Below, piece by piece: positions 1 to 11,000 of a stretch of 45,598 nt of DNA. A program made the translations under genes and the position numbers. Each line of letters opens with the position of its first letter. The first letter of the stretch is position 1. Location of the stretch: the NCBI GenBank assembly GCA_025999115.1, contig BNWW01000011.1, positions 1 to 45,598 of the forward strand, in the 5' to 3' direction. This stretch comes from Bacteroidia bacterium (GTDB taxonomy: Bacteria > Bacteroidota > Bacteroidia > Bacteroidales > Azobacteroidaceae). The notes beneath the pieces were generated by a model. It saw only the letters and a program-made list of their open reading frames with translations, searched no databases and was not told the origin of the DNA.

Positions 1-1902
1 TGTTATAGTTTTATCGTTGAGGCACAATATATTCCAAATCAAGAGGATTTATTTGTCAATGATATAGACGGATCAGATACTATCAGCACACTACTTCGAT
101 CATCAAGAGTTGGCTCTTCCGAAGTTTATTATAGAAATTTAAATACGTGGATTCCGTATGCAAATCTTGCTCCAAATGATCCTCTTAAAAATCCTCCGAT
201 AACTACCATTGAGTTATCTTTCCATGTTTTTTTAGATGATAATGGCGACCATAATGCATACACTAATACAACGGAAGGACGGAATAGATTGTTATGGTTG
301 TTAAACCGAGTAAATGAAATCTATTCCGGAAATAATGGAGTTGGTTCATCCGACCCTATTGCAGGAGTTGTAGAATTACCTGATTATGATACACGGATTA
401 GAGTGTCCTTGGGTGATAACAATGAGCGTATTTATTTTTACAATAATACTTCTTTGAACGAACAGGCGGCAAGCGCTACGCCATTTCTTAATTTTATTCA
501 AACAAACTATCCTGAAAGAAGTGAAAAATTGAATGTTTTTTTTACCGCAGGTTATTATCTAGCGAGTGTTAGGCAATCAAATATTGTAATTGACAATATG
601 GGTTCCGGTTATACATCTCATCCTACAATTACATTCATACCCTCTGGGTCATATAGTATGAATGCTACTGCTACCGATTCAATTGTTAATGGACAATTAG
701 TAGCAATTAAAGTAACTTCCGGAGGACAGTATTATGATACAACTCCGCCTCAAATTATTATAAGTGGTGGTGGAGGAAGTGGTGCAGTTGCTCATGTTAC
801 AACATTATATGGTGGTGCCAGTGGGTATGCAAATCTTGGCAGTACCATCGTAAGTGCTATTGATCGTATCGTGATGTGCCATTGTCATTTAGATGATTAT
901 CCTGATTATCAGCATGGTATGACATTAGCTCATGAGTTGGCTCATACTCTTTATTTAAAGCATACGTTTGACAATAGTCTTTGCAATACAGCTTCAACAG
1001 AGTATTTGTCAGATGTATTTGGTCCTGCTAATAATACTCTTTGTCCTCATATTAATCTATGGCACGACCCTTTTGACAATACGATTCCAAATGCAGCCAG
1101 GAATACAAATAATTTAATGAGCTACTCTCCGGGGCAAGCATATATTTCCCCCCAACAAGCAGGAATCATGCATCGTTCATTAGCTCTATATTCCACCCGC
1201 AAATACGTCAAAAAAGAAACCTATTCGCCTATTCCGTTAGTGATTGATACAAATCAAATCTGGGATTTTAATCTGAAATTATATCGAAATATCGAAATAA
1301 ATTCCGGTGCCGTATTAACTCTGGCAAGCACCTTTGATTTTCCCTACAACGGAACAATAACTGTTCATAATGGAGCGGCATTGGTAATTGAAAAGAACGT
1401 AAATTTATCCAATAACAATAAAATTGTTGTTGAAACCGGCGGCGCCATACAATTTATATCCGGTTCTTCCACTAAAATTACAAGTAATGGATATATCGAA
1501 ATACAAAGAGGCGCCTATATTTGCATTCAAACCGGTAGTACGATTAACTTACAGGATGCTCAATGTTCAATCAAATTAAAATCAGGATATATTACCGGTG
1601 TAAATTCCAATCTGCTACCGGCAAGTGCTTGTGTTGCTTCTCCTGCAAATTATGCGATTCTCGGTAATGGTAGAATCAAAGATTATTCCAATGATTTATA
1701 CATTCAAAACCAAACCATCACAACCAACCAATATTTCGCCGGTAAAAACATCTACGTTGGCCACCACGTAACCAACACCCTCTCGCAAGGCAATGTCTTG
1801 ATTACCAACAACGCCAACGTAATTTTCGATGCCGCCGAAAATGTAGTTTTTGAACCGGATTTCGAATGTGCATTGGGCGCCACTTTTGAAGTGGTGAAAT
1901 AA
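1..1902 (+). CDS. Secreted metzincin-type zinc metallopeptidase (5' end outside window)
   Basis: The frame is open from base 1, so the gene starts before the window; the in-frame TTG at 289 is not a credible start. 633 residues are visible. A metzincin zinc site HELAHxxxxxH is encoded at 931-963, with the three histidines as zinc ligands and Glu as catalytic base. It is followed by LMSY, the likely Met-turn, as in M43/pappalysin-like peptidases. Between an LNVFFTAGYY segment and the zinc site lies a Gly-rich insert of about 75 residues (roughly 574-804) with GSGYTSHPTITF and GGGGSGA motifs, resembling a repeat domain seen in other surface proteins. After the catalytic region comes beta-helix-like sequence, then a C-terminal domain ending FECALGATFEVVK that resembles the GCX/3-coathanger stack tail of secreted Bacteroidota proteins. 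It is lower in GC than the genes to its right. Family call from motifs; substrate unknown. Confidence 0.8.
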   Translation, partial: CYSFIVEAQYIPNQEDLFVNDIDGSDTISTLLRSSRVGSSEVYYRNLNTWIPYANLAPNDPLKNPPITTIELSFHVFLDDNGDHNAYTNTTEGRNRLLWLLNRVNEIYSGNNGVGSSDPIAGVVELPDYDTRIRVSLGDNNERIYFYNNTSLNEQAASATPFLNFIQTNYPERSEKLNVFFTAGYYLASVRQSNIVIDNMGSGYTSHPTITFIPSGSYSMNATATDSIVNGQLVAIKVTSGGQYYDTTPPQIIISGGGGSGAVAHVTTLYGGASGYANLGSTIVSAIDRIVMCHCHLDDYPDYQHGMTLAHELAHTLYLKHTFDNSLCNTASTEYLSDVFGPANNTLCPHINLWHDPFDNTIPNAARNTNNLMSYSPGQAYISPQQAGIMHRSLALYSTRKYVKKETYSPIPLVIDTNQIWDFNLKLYRNIEINSGAVLTLASTFDFPYNGTITVHNGAALVIEKNVNLSNNNKIVVETGGAIQFISGSSTKITSNGYIEIQRGAYICIQTGSTINLQDAQCSIKLKSGYITGVNSNLLPASACVASPANYAILGNGRIKDYSNDLYIQNQTITTNQYFAGKNIYVGHHVTNTLSQGNVLITNNANVIFDAAENVVFEPDFECALGATFEVVK

Positions 1903-1920
1903 CAAGACAAAAAGCTTTCA

Positions 1921-1966
1921 TAAACTCGCAATTATCTCATAAAAGTAATTGCGAGTTTATTTTATC
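1921..1966 (+). terminator. Hairpin terminator after the metallopeptidase gene
   Basis: A perfect 14-bp inverted repeat, TAAACTCGCAATTA (1921-1934) and its complement (1946-1959), encloses an 11-nt loop and runs into a T-rich stretch (TTTTATC). It lies 19 bp after the stop codon, as expected of a factor-independent terminator. It could work in both directions, but no gene converges from the right. Confidence 0.75.
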
Positions 1967-2078
1967 AATCCGTTTAAATTATCCATTCTAAATAGGATTA
2001 AATTCCAATTAATATGAAAAAAATTAAAACCAAAGACAATATTAATTATATTCTAAGCCTATTTTAACTACCTTGACA

Positions 2079-2086
2079 TATATTTG
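2079..2086 (+). promoter_or_regulatory. Bacteroidota -7 element upstream of the GH92 gene
   Basis: TATATTTG matches the Bacteroidota sigma-ABfr -7 consensus TAnnTTTG and lies 25 bp before the ATG at 2111. It overlaps an in-frame TTG at 2084, which argues against translation starting there. No clear -33 TTTG was seen. It probably drives the first genes of cluster A. Confidence 0.55.
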
Positions 2087-2110
2087 CACTCAAAATTAAA
2101 AGATAATATC

Positions 2111-4315
2111 ATGAAGCTACAAAAACTCCTCCTCTTGTTATTCGTGTCTTTGATGACATTTTCCTGCTCCGTAAAAAACACCGATTACGCAAGTTTAGTC
2201 AATCCGTTTATCGGAACAGGCGGCCACGGTCATACCTATCCCGGCGCTACACTTCCGCACGGATTAGTTCAGTTAAGTCCCGATACGCGCACGAGTGGTT
2301 GGGACGCTTGTGCCGGTTATCATTACGATGACACCACATTAATAGGTTTCAGTCATACGCATTTGAGCGGAACGGGAATCGGCGATTTGGGCGACGTGCT
2401 TTTCCTGCCTTTTACCAACGAACTGCAAACCATCGCCCCCAATGGTGAAGGCACGGAACCGACGTTTGGCTCCGCTTTTTCGCATCAAAACGAAACGGCT
2501 ACTCCGGGTTATTACCGCGTTTATCTCAACAGTTACAATATTGAGGCGGAACTGACGGCTGCTTTGCACACCGGATTTCATCGTTATACCTTCCCCAAAA
2601 ACGAAAAAGCCGGATTGTATATCGATTTAACACAGACTATCCACGATCGTCGCTTGCTGGCTTCGGAATTGACGGTCATCAGCGATACCGAAATACAAGG
2701 CATGAAACACGTGAGCGGATGGGCGCCCAACCGGTCTATTTATTTTTACGCACAGTTTTCGGAACCTTTTACCGCTTCGGTGGATAACGATCAAAAGGCA
2801 ATTCTCTCCTTTAATAATCAGGTGGAACAAGTGTTGGTGAAAGTAGGCATCTCGTTGGTGGATTACGACGGCGCCAAACACAACTTGTTTTCCGAAATCG
2901 TCGATTGGAATTTCGACGCCGTCAAAAATCAAGCGTACGACATTTGGAACAACGAATTAGCCAAAATTCAAATCAAAACCGGTGATAAAAAAAACCAACG
3001 TATTTTTTACACAGCTTTGTATCACACGGCTTTGGAACCGGTTATTATTTCCGATGTGGACGGACGATACCGTACCATAGACAATCAAGTGGCGCAGGAC
3101 GAAAATTATACTAATTATTCGATCTTCTCGCTTTGGGATACTTTCCGCGCATTACACCCACTGAATACCATTATCTCGCCCAACGAAAATCAAGCCATGA
3201 TTCGTTCGCTGATTCGCAAATACGACGAAGGCGGTTTGTTGCCCGTTTGGGAACTCCATTCCAACGAAACCGGCTGTATGATCGGCTATCATTCCGTATC
3301 GGTCATTGTGGATTCGTACAACAAAGGTCAGCGCGATTTCGATGTGGAAAAAGCCTATTTGGCCTCCAAAAAATCGTCGGCTTACGATACGACAAATATC
3401 TCGCCGGCCATCGATCGCGATATTTTACACACCAAGTTGATGCCATTCGGCAAATATTACAAAAATACAACCGGTTATATTCCTGCCGATACGGAACGGC
3501 AATCGGTGGCGCAAGGCTTGGAATTTGCCTACAACGATTGGTTGATCGCTCAATTCGCCAAGTCCTTGGGAAATGAAGCCGATTTTGAGCATTACGCCAA
3601 ATTAGGGAATAACTACAAAAATTATTACGATGCATCCACCGGATTTATGCGTGGCAAATTGTTGGACGGCTCGTGGCGCACGCCTTTCGATCCCCGTCAT
3701 TCCGATCATAATAACGATGATTATTGCGAAGGCAATGCTTGGCAATGGTTGTGGTTTGTGATTCAGGATGTGGACGGCTTGGCCGAATTGATGGGCGGCC
3801 GGGAACAATTTATTACCAAATTAGATTCGTTGTTTTCCATCTCATCGGAATTGCACGGGGAAAAAGTTTCGGCCGATATTACCGGCTTGATCGGTCAATA
3901 TGCACACGGAAACGAACCCAGCCATCAAACGATTCATTTATATAATCAGGTCAATCAACCCGAAAAAACACAGGAATTAGTCGACCAAGTCTTGCAAACC
4001 CTTTATTTCGACGATCCGAACGGTTTGTCGGGCAACGAAGACTGCGGCGAAATGTCGGCTTGGTACGTTCTCAACAGTATGGGATTTTATTCTTATTGTC
4101 CCGGAAAACCCGAATATTCGATCGGTCGTCCTCTGTTCGATGAAGTGAAAATCAATCTCGAAAACGGGAATGTGTTCACAATCAAAGTGATAAACAATGC
4201 TCCCGATCATAAATACGTTCAATCGGTCAAACTGAACGGCCAACCTTTGGATAAACTTTTCTTCTCTCACGAAGACTTGGAAAAAGGCGGCTTGCTTGAA
4301 ATCACAATGAAATGA
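2111..4315 (+). CDS. GH92 family lipoprotein, probable exo-alpha-mannosidase
   Basis: 734 residues from the ATG at 2111, chosen because it begins a lipoprotein signal peptide (MKLQKLLLL...TFSC, Cys19). GH92 enzymes are calcium-dependent inverting alpha-mannosidases that trim mannose from N-glycans or yeast mannan. Hallmark blocks are present in order: VNPFIGTGGHGHTYPGA near the N-terminus, GFSHTHLSGTG, WDTFRALHPL, WELHSNETGCMIGYHS, EGNAWQWLWF, HGNEPSHQ and GNEDCGEMSAWYV. These cover both the N-terminal beta-sandwich and the (alpha/alpha)6 catalytic domain, and the length is normal. Linkage specificity is not assigned; the residues around HGNEPSHQ vary with specificity in the family. The gene is first in cluster A and is followed after 13 bp by the next gene. 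Cys19 predicts a membrane-anchored protein, at the cell surface or facing the periplasm. Confidence 0.93.
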   Translation: MKLQKLLLLLFVSLMTFSCSVKNTDYASLVNPFIGTGGHGHTYPGATLPHGLVQLSPDTRTSGWDACAGYHYDDTTLIGFSHTHLSGTGIGDLGDVLFLPFTNELQTIAPNGEGTEPTFGSAFSHQNETATPGYYRVYLNSYNIEAELTAALHTGFHRYTFPKNEKAGLYIDLTQTIHDRRLLASELTVISDTEIQGMKHVSGWAPNRSIYFYAQFSEPFTASVDNDQKAILSFNNQVEQVLVKVGISLVDYDGAKHNLFSEIVDWNFDAVKNQAYDIWNNELAKIQIKTGDKKNQRIFYTALYHTALEPVIISDVDGRYRTIDNQVAQDENYTNYSIFSLWDTFRALHPLNTIISPNENQAMIRSLIRKYDEGGLLPVWELHSNETGCMIGYHSVSVIVDSYNKGQRDFDVEKAYLASKKSSAYDTTNISPAIDRDILHTKLMPFGKYYKNTTGYIPADTERQSVAQGLEFAYNDWLIAQFAKSLGNEADFEHYAKLGNNYKNYYDASTGFMRGKLLDGSWRTPFDPRHSDHNNDDYCEGNAWQWLWFVIQDVDGLAELMGGREQFITKLDSLFSISSELHGEKVSADITGLIGQYAHGNEPSHQTIHLYNQVNQPEKTQELVDQVLQTLYFDDPNGLSGNEDCGEMSAWYVLNSMGFYSYCPGKPEYSIGRPLFDEVKINLENGNVFTIKVINNAPDHKYVQSVKLNGQPLDKLFFSHEDLEKGGLLEITMK

Positions 4316-4328
4316 CTTTAAATTATAA

Positions 4329-7300
4329 ATGATGAAACGACTCAATTTATTAGGCTTACTTTCGATATTTTTGCCGGTAGCCATGAATGCCCAACAAACT
4401 ATTTCATTGAAATGGGAACTTGTAACGCCGAAATATGCAACCGCCGATGCTTTTGTCGCCGGATTGAACGTAATGGATTACGGCGCCGATCCAACCGGAA
4501 CAACCGATCAAACCGAATTATTTCAGCAATTATTGGATGAACTCGGTTCGCGTACCAACAATAGCGGACGAAAAAGCGACGGCGCTCCCAACGGAGGCGT
4601 TTTATACATTCCCGAAGGAAAATATTTACTCAAAGGAACGCTGTTTATCCCCAAAGGCATCACTCTTCGCGGTGATTGGAAAAAACCCGTCAAAGGACAA
4701 GCCATCCAAGGCACTATTTTAATGGCGGCCACTACCAATGCCAAAGGCAAAGACTGTACTCAATTGGCGAACGGAACGATTGCTACGGCTTACGAACAAC
4801 TGTCGCTCATTACCATGCAACCCTCATCTGCCGTGAGGGATATTAATATATGGTATCCCGAACAAGATCCGAATAATATTACCGCTTTTCCGCCGGCTAT
4901 TTTATTCGGACAACAAGGCTATTGGGGAAACGAATATACATTAGCTTCCAATATCACTTTGGTAAACGCTTTCGACGGGATTATTTTTTCTCGGCGTGCA
5001 GGCGGCGGCGCTCCCAACTGTTACGGCATTTACGGAACACCCTTGCGCAGAGGCATCGAAATTGACAATATTGCCGAAGTAGGTCGTATTGATAATGTGG
5101 ATTTCTCGCCCGATTATTGGGCAGGTTCGGGTTTGCCGGGTTCTCCTGCCCTCGACGGTGCGCACAAAGAATACATCCGTAAAAATGGGACGGCTGTTGT
5201 GATGCGTCGCAACGATTGGTCGTATATCTGCAAGGTAAAAGCCGAAGGTTATAAAATTGGTTATCATCTGGGACTATCATATAATTCGGAAAAGGCTGAT
5301 AATGAAAATTATACCTCCCCAAATGGTCATAATTACGGAATGGAATTTACCGATTGTAAATACGGCGTTTTCATTGAAGCCGTTTCGGGTTCCGGTATGA
5401 TGTTTTACGAATACAAATTCGATGATTGCGATTACGGCTTCTTCTTTTCCAAAACTAATAAAGCGCCTAACGGAAAAACGCCCGCCAATTCGCCTTACTA
5501 TGGAGTGATTCAAATTCAAGGCTGCGAGTTCAATACAAAAACAGCATCGATTTACGCGCCGGAAGAAAATGGCACGAAAATTATCATGAGTCAAAATACC
5601 ATCGAAAAAGGAATCGTGGATATTCGCGGCGGATTAGCAACGATTACCAATTGCGATTTCAACAACGAAGCCGACCAAATTCGTTTGGGCGTTAATGCAC
5701 GGGCAATCATCACAGGTAATCGTTTTGCGGAACCGTTTTCCATTAAAAATGCCTCGCTTTATCCGGCGATTATCGACCATAATCCGATAGAAATGACGGA
5801 ATTACCGCATTTCCCGTATAAGAATCAATACGATTTTGTACAAAAGCCAAGTCGAAATGCTTATTATTTGGCGACTTCACAAGGTGTTAGCGAAAGCGCC
5901 GACGATAATTCTACGGCCTTACAAACCATTCTGAATCAAGCGAGTAGCGAAGGCGGCGGCATAGTTTTCTTGCCTCCCGGACATTATAATTTCCGCCAAC
6001 CGCTCACGATTCCCGCCGGCGTAGAACTGAAAGGTTCGGTAGATGTTCCGAGTTTGCCCACCGGCCCCGGTTCGGTCATGGAAATTTATGCCGGCAAAGA
6101 CGATGAAAACGGAACGCCGTTTATCACGATGGAGCAGGGTAGCGGTATTCGCGGATTAGTTATGAATTATCCCGAACAAGTCGTGCAATTGCTTACCGAA
6201 CCCGAACTAAACGGTGGCGACGTTTATCATTATCCTTATACGATTCGCGGAAATAAAGACGTATATATTGTTAATGTAGCTTTGCGTACATGTTATCATG
6301 GACTTGATTTATTTACAAATAAATGCGACAACCATTTTGTGGATTACCTTTCCGGTCACGTTTTCAAAACAGGTATTCGCATAGGCGGAAATTCTGACGG
6401 TGGGCATATCTATAATGCGCAATTCAATCAAATAGCCTACGGTTCCGGCGGTGAAACCAAATTTGGCGCTTGGGCTAACTCGCCCAACAACAACAATCCT
6501 AACCGGGCAGTCTATGCGAAAGAACACGCTTATGCCTACGGATATTGCTGGAACAATCTCTATTTCATGGTAATAGAAAACTGTACTAATCAGGTTTTGT
6601 ACAATAATTTTGATTTCGGTTCCAATCGCGGATTTACTTTGGGAGCAGGCGCCAACGGCATTTGTCTGGGACAAGGCATCGACCAAGGGATGAACTCCTT
6701 TTATATAGATGGTGTTGGAAATGAAGGTTTCCACTTTATCAATACACAGATAGTTACTACCGCTCCCGGACAGGGCGCCTCTGACCCCGGTACGTCAGGC
6801 GCATCGGACACATACTATGACCAGTTGCACAACTGGCTGATGAGAAATTATTTAAATCAGACTTATCGCGACAATAACCGTTATTTCCAAACTTCAGCCA
6901 ATCTCAACGGCAAAGTAACGTTCTTCGGAGCCGATTTTTGGGGACAGCCGCAAAATATTTCCAACGACATTTTGGGCGGGACGCTCGAATTGCAAGCCGG
7001 TAATTACTCCAATTCGGGACAAAAAGCATTTACATCGGTCGCTTCCGGAGCAAAATTCAATATTATAGCCGGCAACGTTAATAATATTGCCTCATTAATA
7101 ACTTCCGGAACGGCGCCGCAACTTTACGCCCAATCGTCGTTTATCAATCCGGGAAATGCTGCGATTGCCGATTGCGGTTTATGGCTCAACAATCTTTCTC
7201 AAACCGGAACGGCCGGACCTCCCGCAGGTGCATTCGGTGCCGACCGCACCGGTTGGATCGCTACCGCTTCCACATCCAACGCCGATGCCCAAAAGAGTTT

Positions 7301-7865
7301 GGACGGCGATATATCTACCCGCTGGTCAACATTGAGCGAAAAACAGAAAAACGGACAATGGTTTATGGTCGATATGCTTGCCTCTCAATCCTTTAACGGA
7401 ATTTATATGGAAGTCGACGGCAACGATTACCGTCCATACAACTGTACGGTATCGGTTTCAAACGATGGCGTGGAATGGGCGATAGTCGCTTCGGCCAATA
7501 ACGCATCTTCCATTATTTTTGCACCGCAAAACGCCCGTTATGTCAAGATAACGCAAACGGGAAGCAAATCTACCGCTTGGCGAATTGCCGAATTTTACAT
7601 TATCAACACAGAATTGCCGCCGATCAGTAATATTCGCGCGGTAAACAAGGATGATATTGACTTGTGGTTCGATAATTCCGGCAATTTGAATCTGCAAAAT
7701 ATCACGGGAAGCGCAACGATTTCTCTCTATTCATTGTCGGGACAATTGGCAATCGCTCCGTTCCAAATGGAGAATACAACCAATATTTCTCTTCCGAAAG
7801 GAATTTACATTGCCGTTGTGAACAACAATGGGAAAATTTTCCGGAAAAAGATAATAAAACCCTAA
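4329..7865 (+). CDS. T9SS-exported tandem pectate-lyase-3/GH55-like beta-helix protein with F5/8C domain
   Basis: 1178 residues with a signal peptide ending near MNAQQ. Two beta-helix modules of the pectate_lyase_3/GH55 type follow. The first opens with NVMDYGADPTGTTDQT (about residue 48) and GGVLYIPEGKYLL. The second opens near residue 510 with DDNSTALQ and GGIVFLPPGHY. A F5/8 type C (CBM32-like) domain spans about 975-1090 (SLDGDISTRWST, ARYVKITQ, WRIAEFYI). The last ~70 residues form a T9SS type A sorting tail ending GIYIAVVNNNGKIFRKKIIKP minus its final residues. The tandem helix layout is that of GH55 beta-1,3-glucanases and pectate-lyase-like proteins; catalytic residues cannot be assigned by eye, so the reaction is left open. 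It sits 13 bp after the GH92 gene, probably co-transcribed, and is predicted to be cell-surface or released. Confidence 0.8.
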   Translation: MMKRLNLLGLLSIFLPVAMNAQQTISLKWELVTPKYATADAFVAGLNVMDYGADPTGTTDQTELFQQLLDELGSRTNNSGRKSDGAPNGGVLYIPEGKYLLKGTLFIPKGITLRGDWKKPVKGQAIQGTILMAATTNAKGKDCTQLANGTIATAYEQLSLITMQPSSAVRDINIWYPEQDPNNITAFPPAILFGQQGYWGNEYTLASNITLVNAFDGIIFSRRAGGGAPNCYGIYGTPLRRGIEIDNIAEVGRIDNVDFSPDYWAGSGLPGSPALDGAHKEYIRKNGTAVVMRRNDWSYICKVKAEGYKIGYHLGLSYNSEKADNENYTSPNGHNYGMEFTDCKYGVFIEAVSGSGMMFYEYKFDDCDYGFFFSKTNKAPNGKTPANSPYYGVIQIQGCEFNTKTASIYAPEENGTKIIMSQNTIEKGIVDIRGGLATITNCDFNNEADQIRLGVNARAIITGNRFAEPFSIKNASLYPAIIDHNPIEMTELPHFPYKNQYDFVQKPSRNAYYLATSQGVSESADDNSTALQTILNQASSEGGGIVFLPPGHYNFRQPLTIPAGVELKGSVDVPSLPTGPGSVMEIYAGKDDENGTPFITMEQGSGIRGLVMNYPEQVVQLLTEPELNGGDVYHYPYTIRGNKDVYIVNVALRTCYHGLDLFTNKCDNHFVDYLSGHVFKTGIRIGGNSDGGHIYNAQFNQIAYGSGGETKFGAWANSPNNNNPNRAVYAKEHAYAYGYCWNNLYFMVIENCTNQVLYNNFDFGSNRGFTLGAGANGICLGQGIDQGMNSFYIDGVGNEGFHFINTQIVTTAPGQGASDPGTSGASDTYYDQLHNWLMRNYLNQTYRDNNRYFQTSANLNGKVTFFGADFWGQPQNISNDILGGTLELQAGNYSNSGQKAFTSVASGAKFNIIAGNVNNIASLITSGTAPQLYAQSSFINPGNAAIADCGLWLNNLSQTGTAGPPAGAFGADRTGWIATASTSNADAQKSLDGDISTRWSTLSEKQKNGQWFMVDMLASQSFNGIYMEVDGNDYRPYNCTVSVSNDGVEWAIVASANNASSIIFAPQNARYVKITQTGSKSTAWRIAEFYIINTELPPISNIRAVNKDDIDLWFDNSGNLNLQNITGSATISLYSLSGQLAIAPFQMENTTNISLPKGIYIAVVNNNGKIFRKKIIKP

Positions 7866-7925
7866 AATATTCGAATTTTCCTTAAATTTTAATTCGATTT
7901 TAAGCAATATTTAAGCGCCATCGAG

Positions 7926-7933
7926 TAATTTTG
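7926..7933 (+). promoter_or_regulatory. Putative -7 element upstream of susC
   Basis: TAATTTTG fits TAnnTTTG and lies 70 bp before the susC ATG, inside the 138-bp gap that separates susC from the preceding gene. No convincing -33 box is seen, so this is tentative. It would give susC-susD a start independent of the GH92 promoter. Confidence 0.4.
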
Positions 7934-8003
7934 GTGGCGTATCTAAAAGAAGTTTATATAATAAAAAAGGTACAAACTGTTAATACTCTAATTTGAAAGT
8001 TAT

Positions 8004-11000
8004 ATGAAAAAACTGTTCTTATTTATGGTTTTGTGTTGTTGTTGCACTTCTATATTTGCACAGCAGACAATTACCGGTACAGTACGCGACGCATCAGACG
8101 CCCTGCCGGGCGCTTCCATTCAAGTAAAAGGTGCTAAACGGGGTGTTGTTACCGACATCGACGGAAATTTTTCCATTCAAATTCAACCGGGCGACAAGGA
8201 TTTGGTTTTTTCTTTCCTTGGTATGAAGCCGAAAACGGTATCTATCGGAAACAAAACCCGTATTGATGTGGTGCTGGAACCCGATGCTACCGTATTAAAT
8301 GAAGTGGTAGTTTCCGCCTTGGGTATTAAGCGCGAAAACAAGTCGCTGACCGTAGCCCAACAGCGGGTCGATGCCGAAACCATCGCCGAAGTGAAAGACC
8401 CGAATATTGTATCTTCGTTGGCCGGTAAAATAGCGGGCGTGATGGTAACGCCTCCGCCAAGTTCTACCGGTTCGGCGCGTATTGTGATTCGCGGTAACAG
8501 CTCGTTTACCGGCAATAACCAACCGCTTTTTGTAGTCGATGGGATGGCGATTGATAACCAAGACGGTAGTGACGGTATTAACAAACACGAACTTCGTTTG
8601 GATATGGGTAACGGCGCCGCCGACATCAATCCCGAAGATGTGGAATCAATTGATGTTTTGAAAGGCCCTAACGCCGCGGCTTTGTACGGTTCGCGTGCGG
8701 CCAACGGTGTTATTATCATTACCACCAAAAAAGCAAAGGAAGGCCGTTTCAAAGTTTCGGTCAATTCCAATACCATGTTCCGCTACATAACCCAATGGCC
8801 TGTATTTCAAAATGCGTTCGGAATGGGACACACGGAACGTATTCAGGGAGATACAGGTTTGGATGTATTATTACATACAACGGATGCAAACGGAAACCTT
8901 CATCCCTATCCGGGGATGCCTTACGAGGAAGGAATCTATCAAGGCTCGCAAGATGGCCGTTCCAACGGAGGGCCGATGATTGGCATCCCTTATATCGGAT
9001 TCGACGGACAGATGCACACCTATTCTCCTCAACCCGACAATGTGTACGGCTTCTATCAAAAAGCATCTACCTATACCAATAATATTGCGGTGGAAGGCGG
9101 AAATGCAGATAACAATTACCGCTTGTCGCTAACCAATATGAATGCCGACGACGTGGTGGAACGGCAGAATCTGGTAAACAAAAATACCTTAACGATGCGG
9201 TTTTTCAATACATTGATGAAAAATCTGACCTTGGATTCTAAAGTAACGCTGATCGACGACGATACGCAAAACCGCCGTTATCCGGGAGAAACCTCTTTCA
9301 ATCCGTTGTATATGTATGCGAAACTCGCGCGTTCGATGAGTTTGGATGAAATCAAAAATTATAAAACGCCGGAAGGATCGGAAATAATGTTGGTGGGCGA
9401 TACGCATAATCCTTATTGGATAATTAATGAAACAGGCAATCGAGACACGAAATTACGTTTGATGGCGAATTTCGATCTTTCGTATCAAATATTACCTTCG
9501 TTGAAAGCGACTTTAAAATACGGACGGGAATATATCGGTACCAATAGTTCGGAATACCGGAACAAAGGCGCTTATGGCAGTGGTTCGGATGCGCAGGGAT
9601 ATTACCGCCGGCAATACAATATTACCGACAATACGCATGCCGAATGGTTGTTGGTCTACAATAACCGTTTCCTGAATGATAAAATTTCAGTGATGGGAAC
9701 GTTGGGGGGCAGTCAGTTGGATTTCAAAGGCTCGTGGATCAATGCTTCCATCTCCACGCTGAAACAACCGGGTTTTGACCATATTTCCAACAGCGACGAC
9801 TTTCCCAAGTCGGACGAAGATATACTCAGCCGGAAACGCATCCGCGGTATCTACGGTTCGGTGTCGGTCGGTTATAACGATTTCATTTATTTGGATGTAA
9901 CGGGACGTAACGATTGGAGTTCGACGTTGCCGATTGAAAATTGCTCCTATTTTTATCCTTCCGTGGGTGTATCGTGGTTGCCGACCGAGTTGTTCGGTAT
10001 TCCGTCCAATAAATTCTATGGAAAACTTCGCGCTTCCTACGCTCAAGTGGGGAATGATACCTATCCGTATCGTTTATTGCCTTATTTCGATTTGGGAAGC
10101 AACAATACCTACGGCGGCTACAAATACGTTTCGTTGCCGGGAACGGTTGCTAACAACCACCTGAAACCCGAACGTACCCGGTCGGTGGAGATTGGCGCCG
10201 ACCTGCGTTTTTTCGACAGCCGTTTGAACTTCGACATTACTTACTATCAATCCAATTCGTTCGACCAGATCGTAGAAGCCGATATGTCGATGTCTTCGGG
10301 ATATTCGAGAAGAGTGTTTAATGCGGGAGAAATCGAAAACAGAGGATGGGAAGTTTCAATGAATGTGATTCCTATCAAACTGAAGGATTTTCAATGGAAT
10401 ATGGATTTCAACTTTACGAAAAACGAATCCGAAGTCGTCAGTATGGTAGCAGGCCTTGACCAGATTCAACTTGGCGAGGTTTACGATTGCATCAATGTTC
10501 TCCGGGTGGGATTGCCTTACGGATCCATGTATGGAAGAAAATGGCTGACCGACCAACAAGGGCGCAGAATGGTAGATGAAAATGGTGATCAAATTGTCCA
10601 AAAAGACGTTTATCTGGGTAATTTCAATCCTGATTTTATGTTCAGTGTCGGACAGCGTTTCCGGTATAAAAACTTCGATGCTTACCTCTTGTTTGACATG
10701 AAAAAAGGAGGAAAACTTTTTTCCGGCTCCATGAAGAAAACCATGAAGAACGGTGTTTTAAGCGGATACGAACAAAACAGGGAAGATTATTGGAAACGAA
10801 CGGTCATTATGGGAGATTCGGGTCAAGATATGTGGGGCGGCGTTGCCGGCAATATTTTCGGCGATACTTATGTTTATGATCCCACTCAATATGATAATCA
10901 AAACAATATGAATCCGGTCGATCCGAATTATGTGCCTCGAAAATATAGTGGTTATCTGTGGCCGGGCAATATAGCTTATTGGGTAGATAATTGCGAAGAT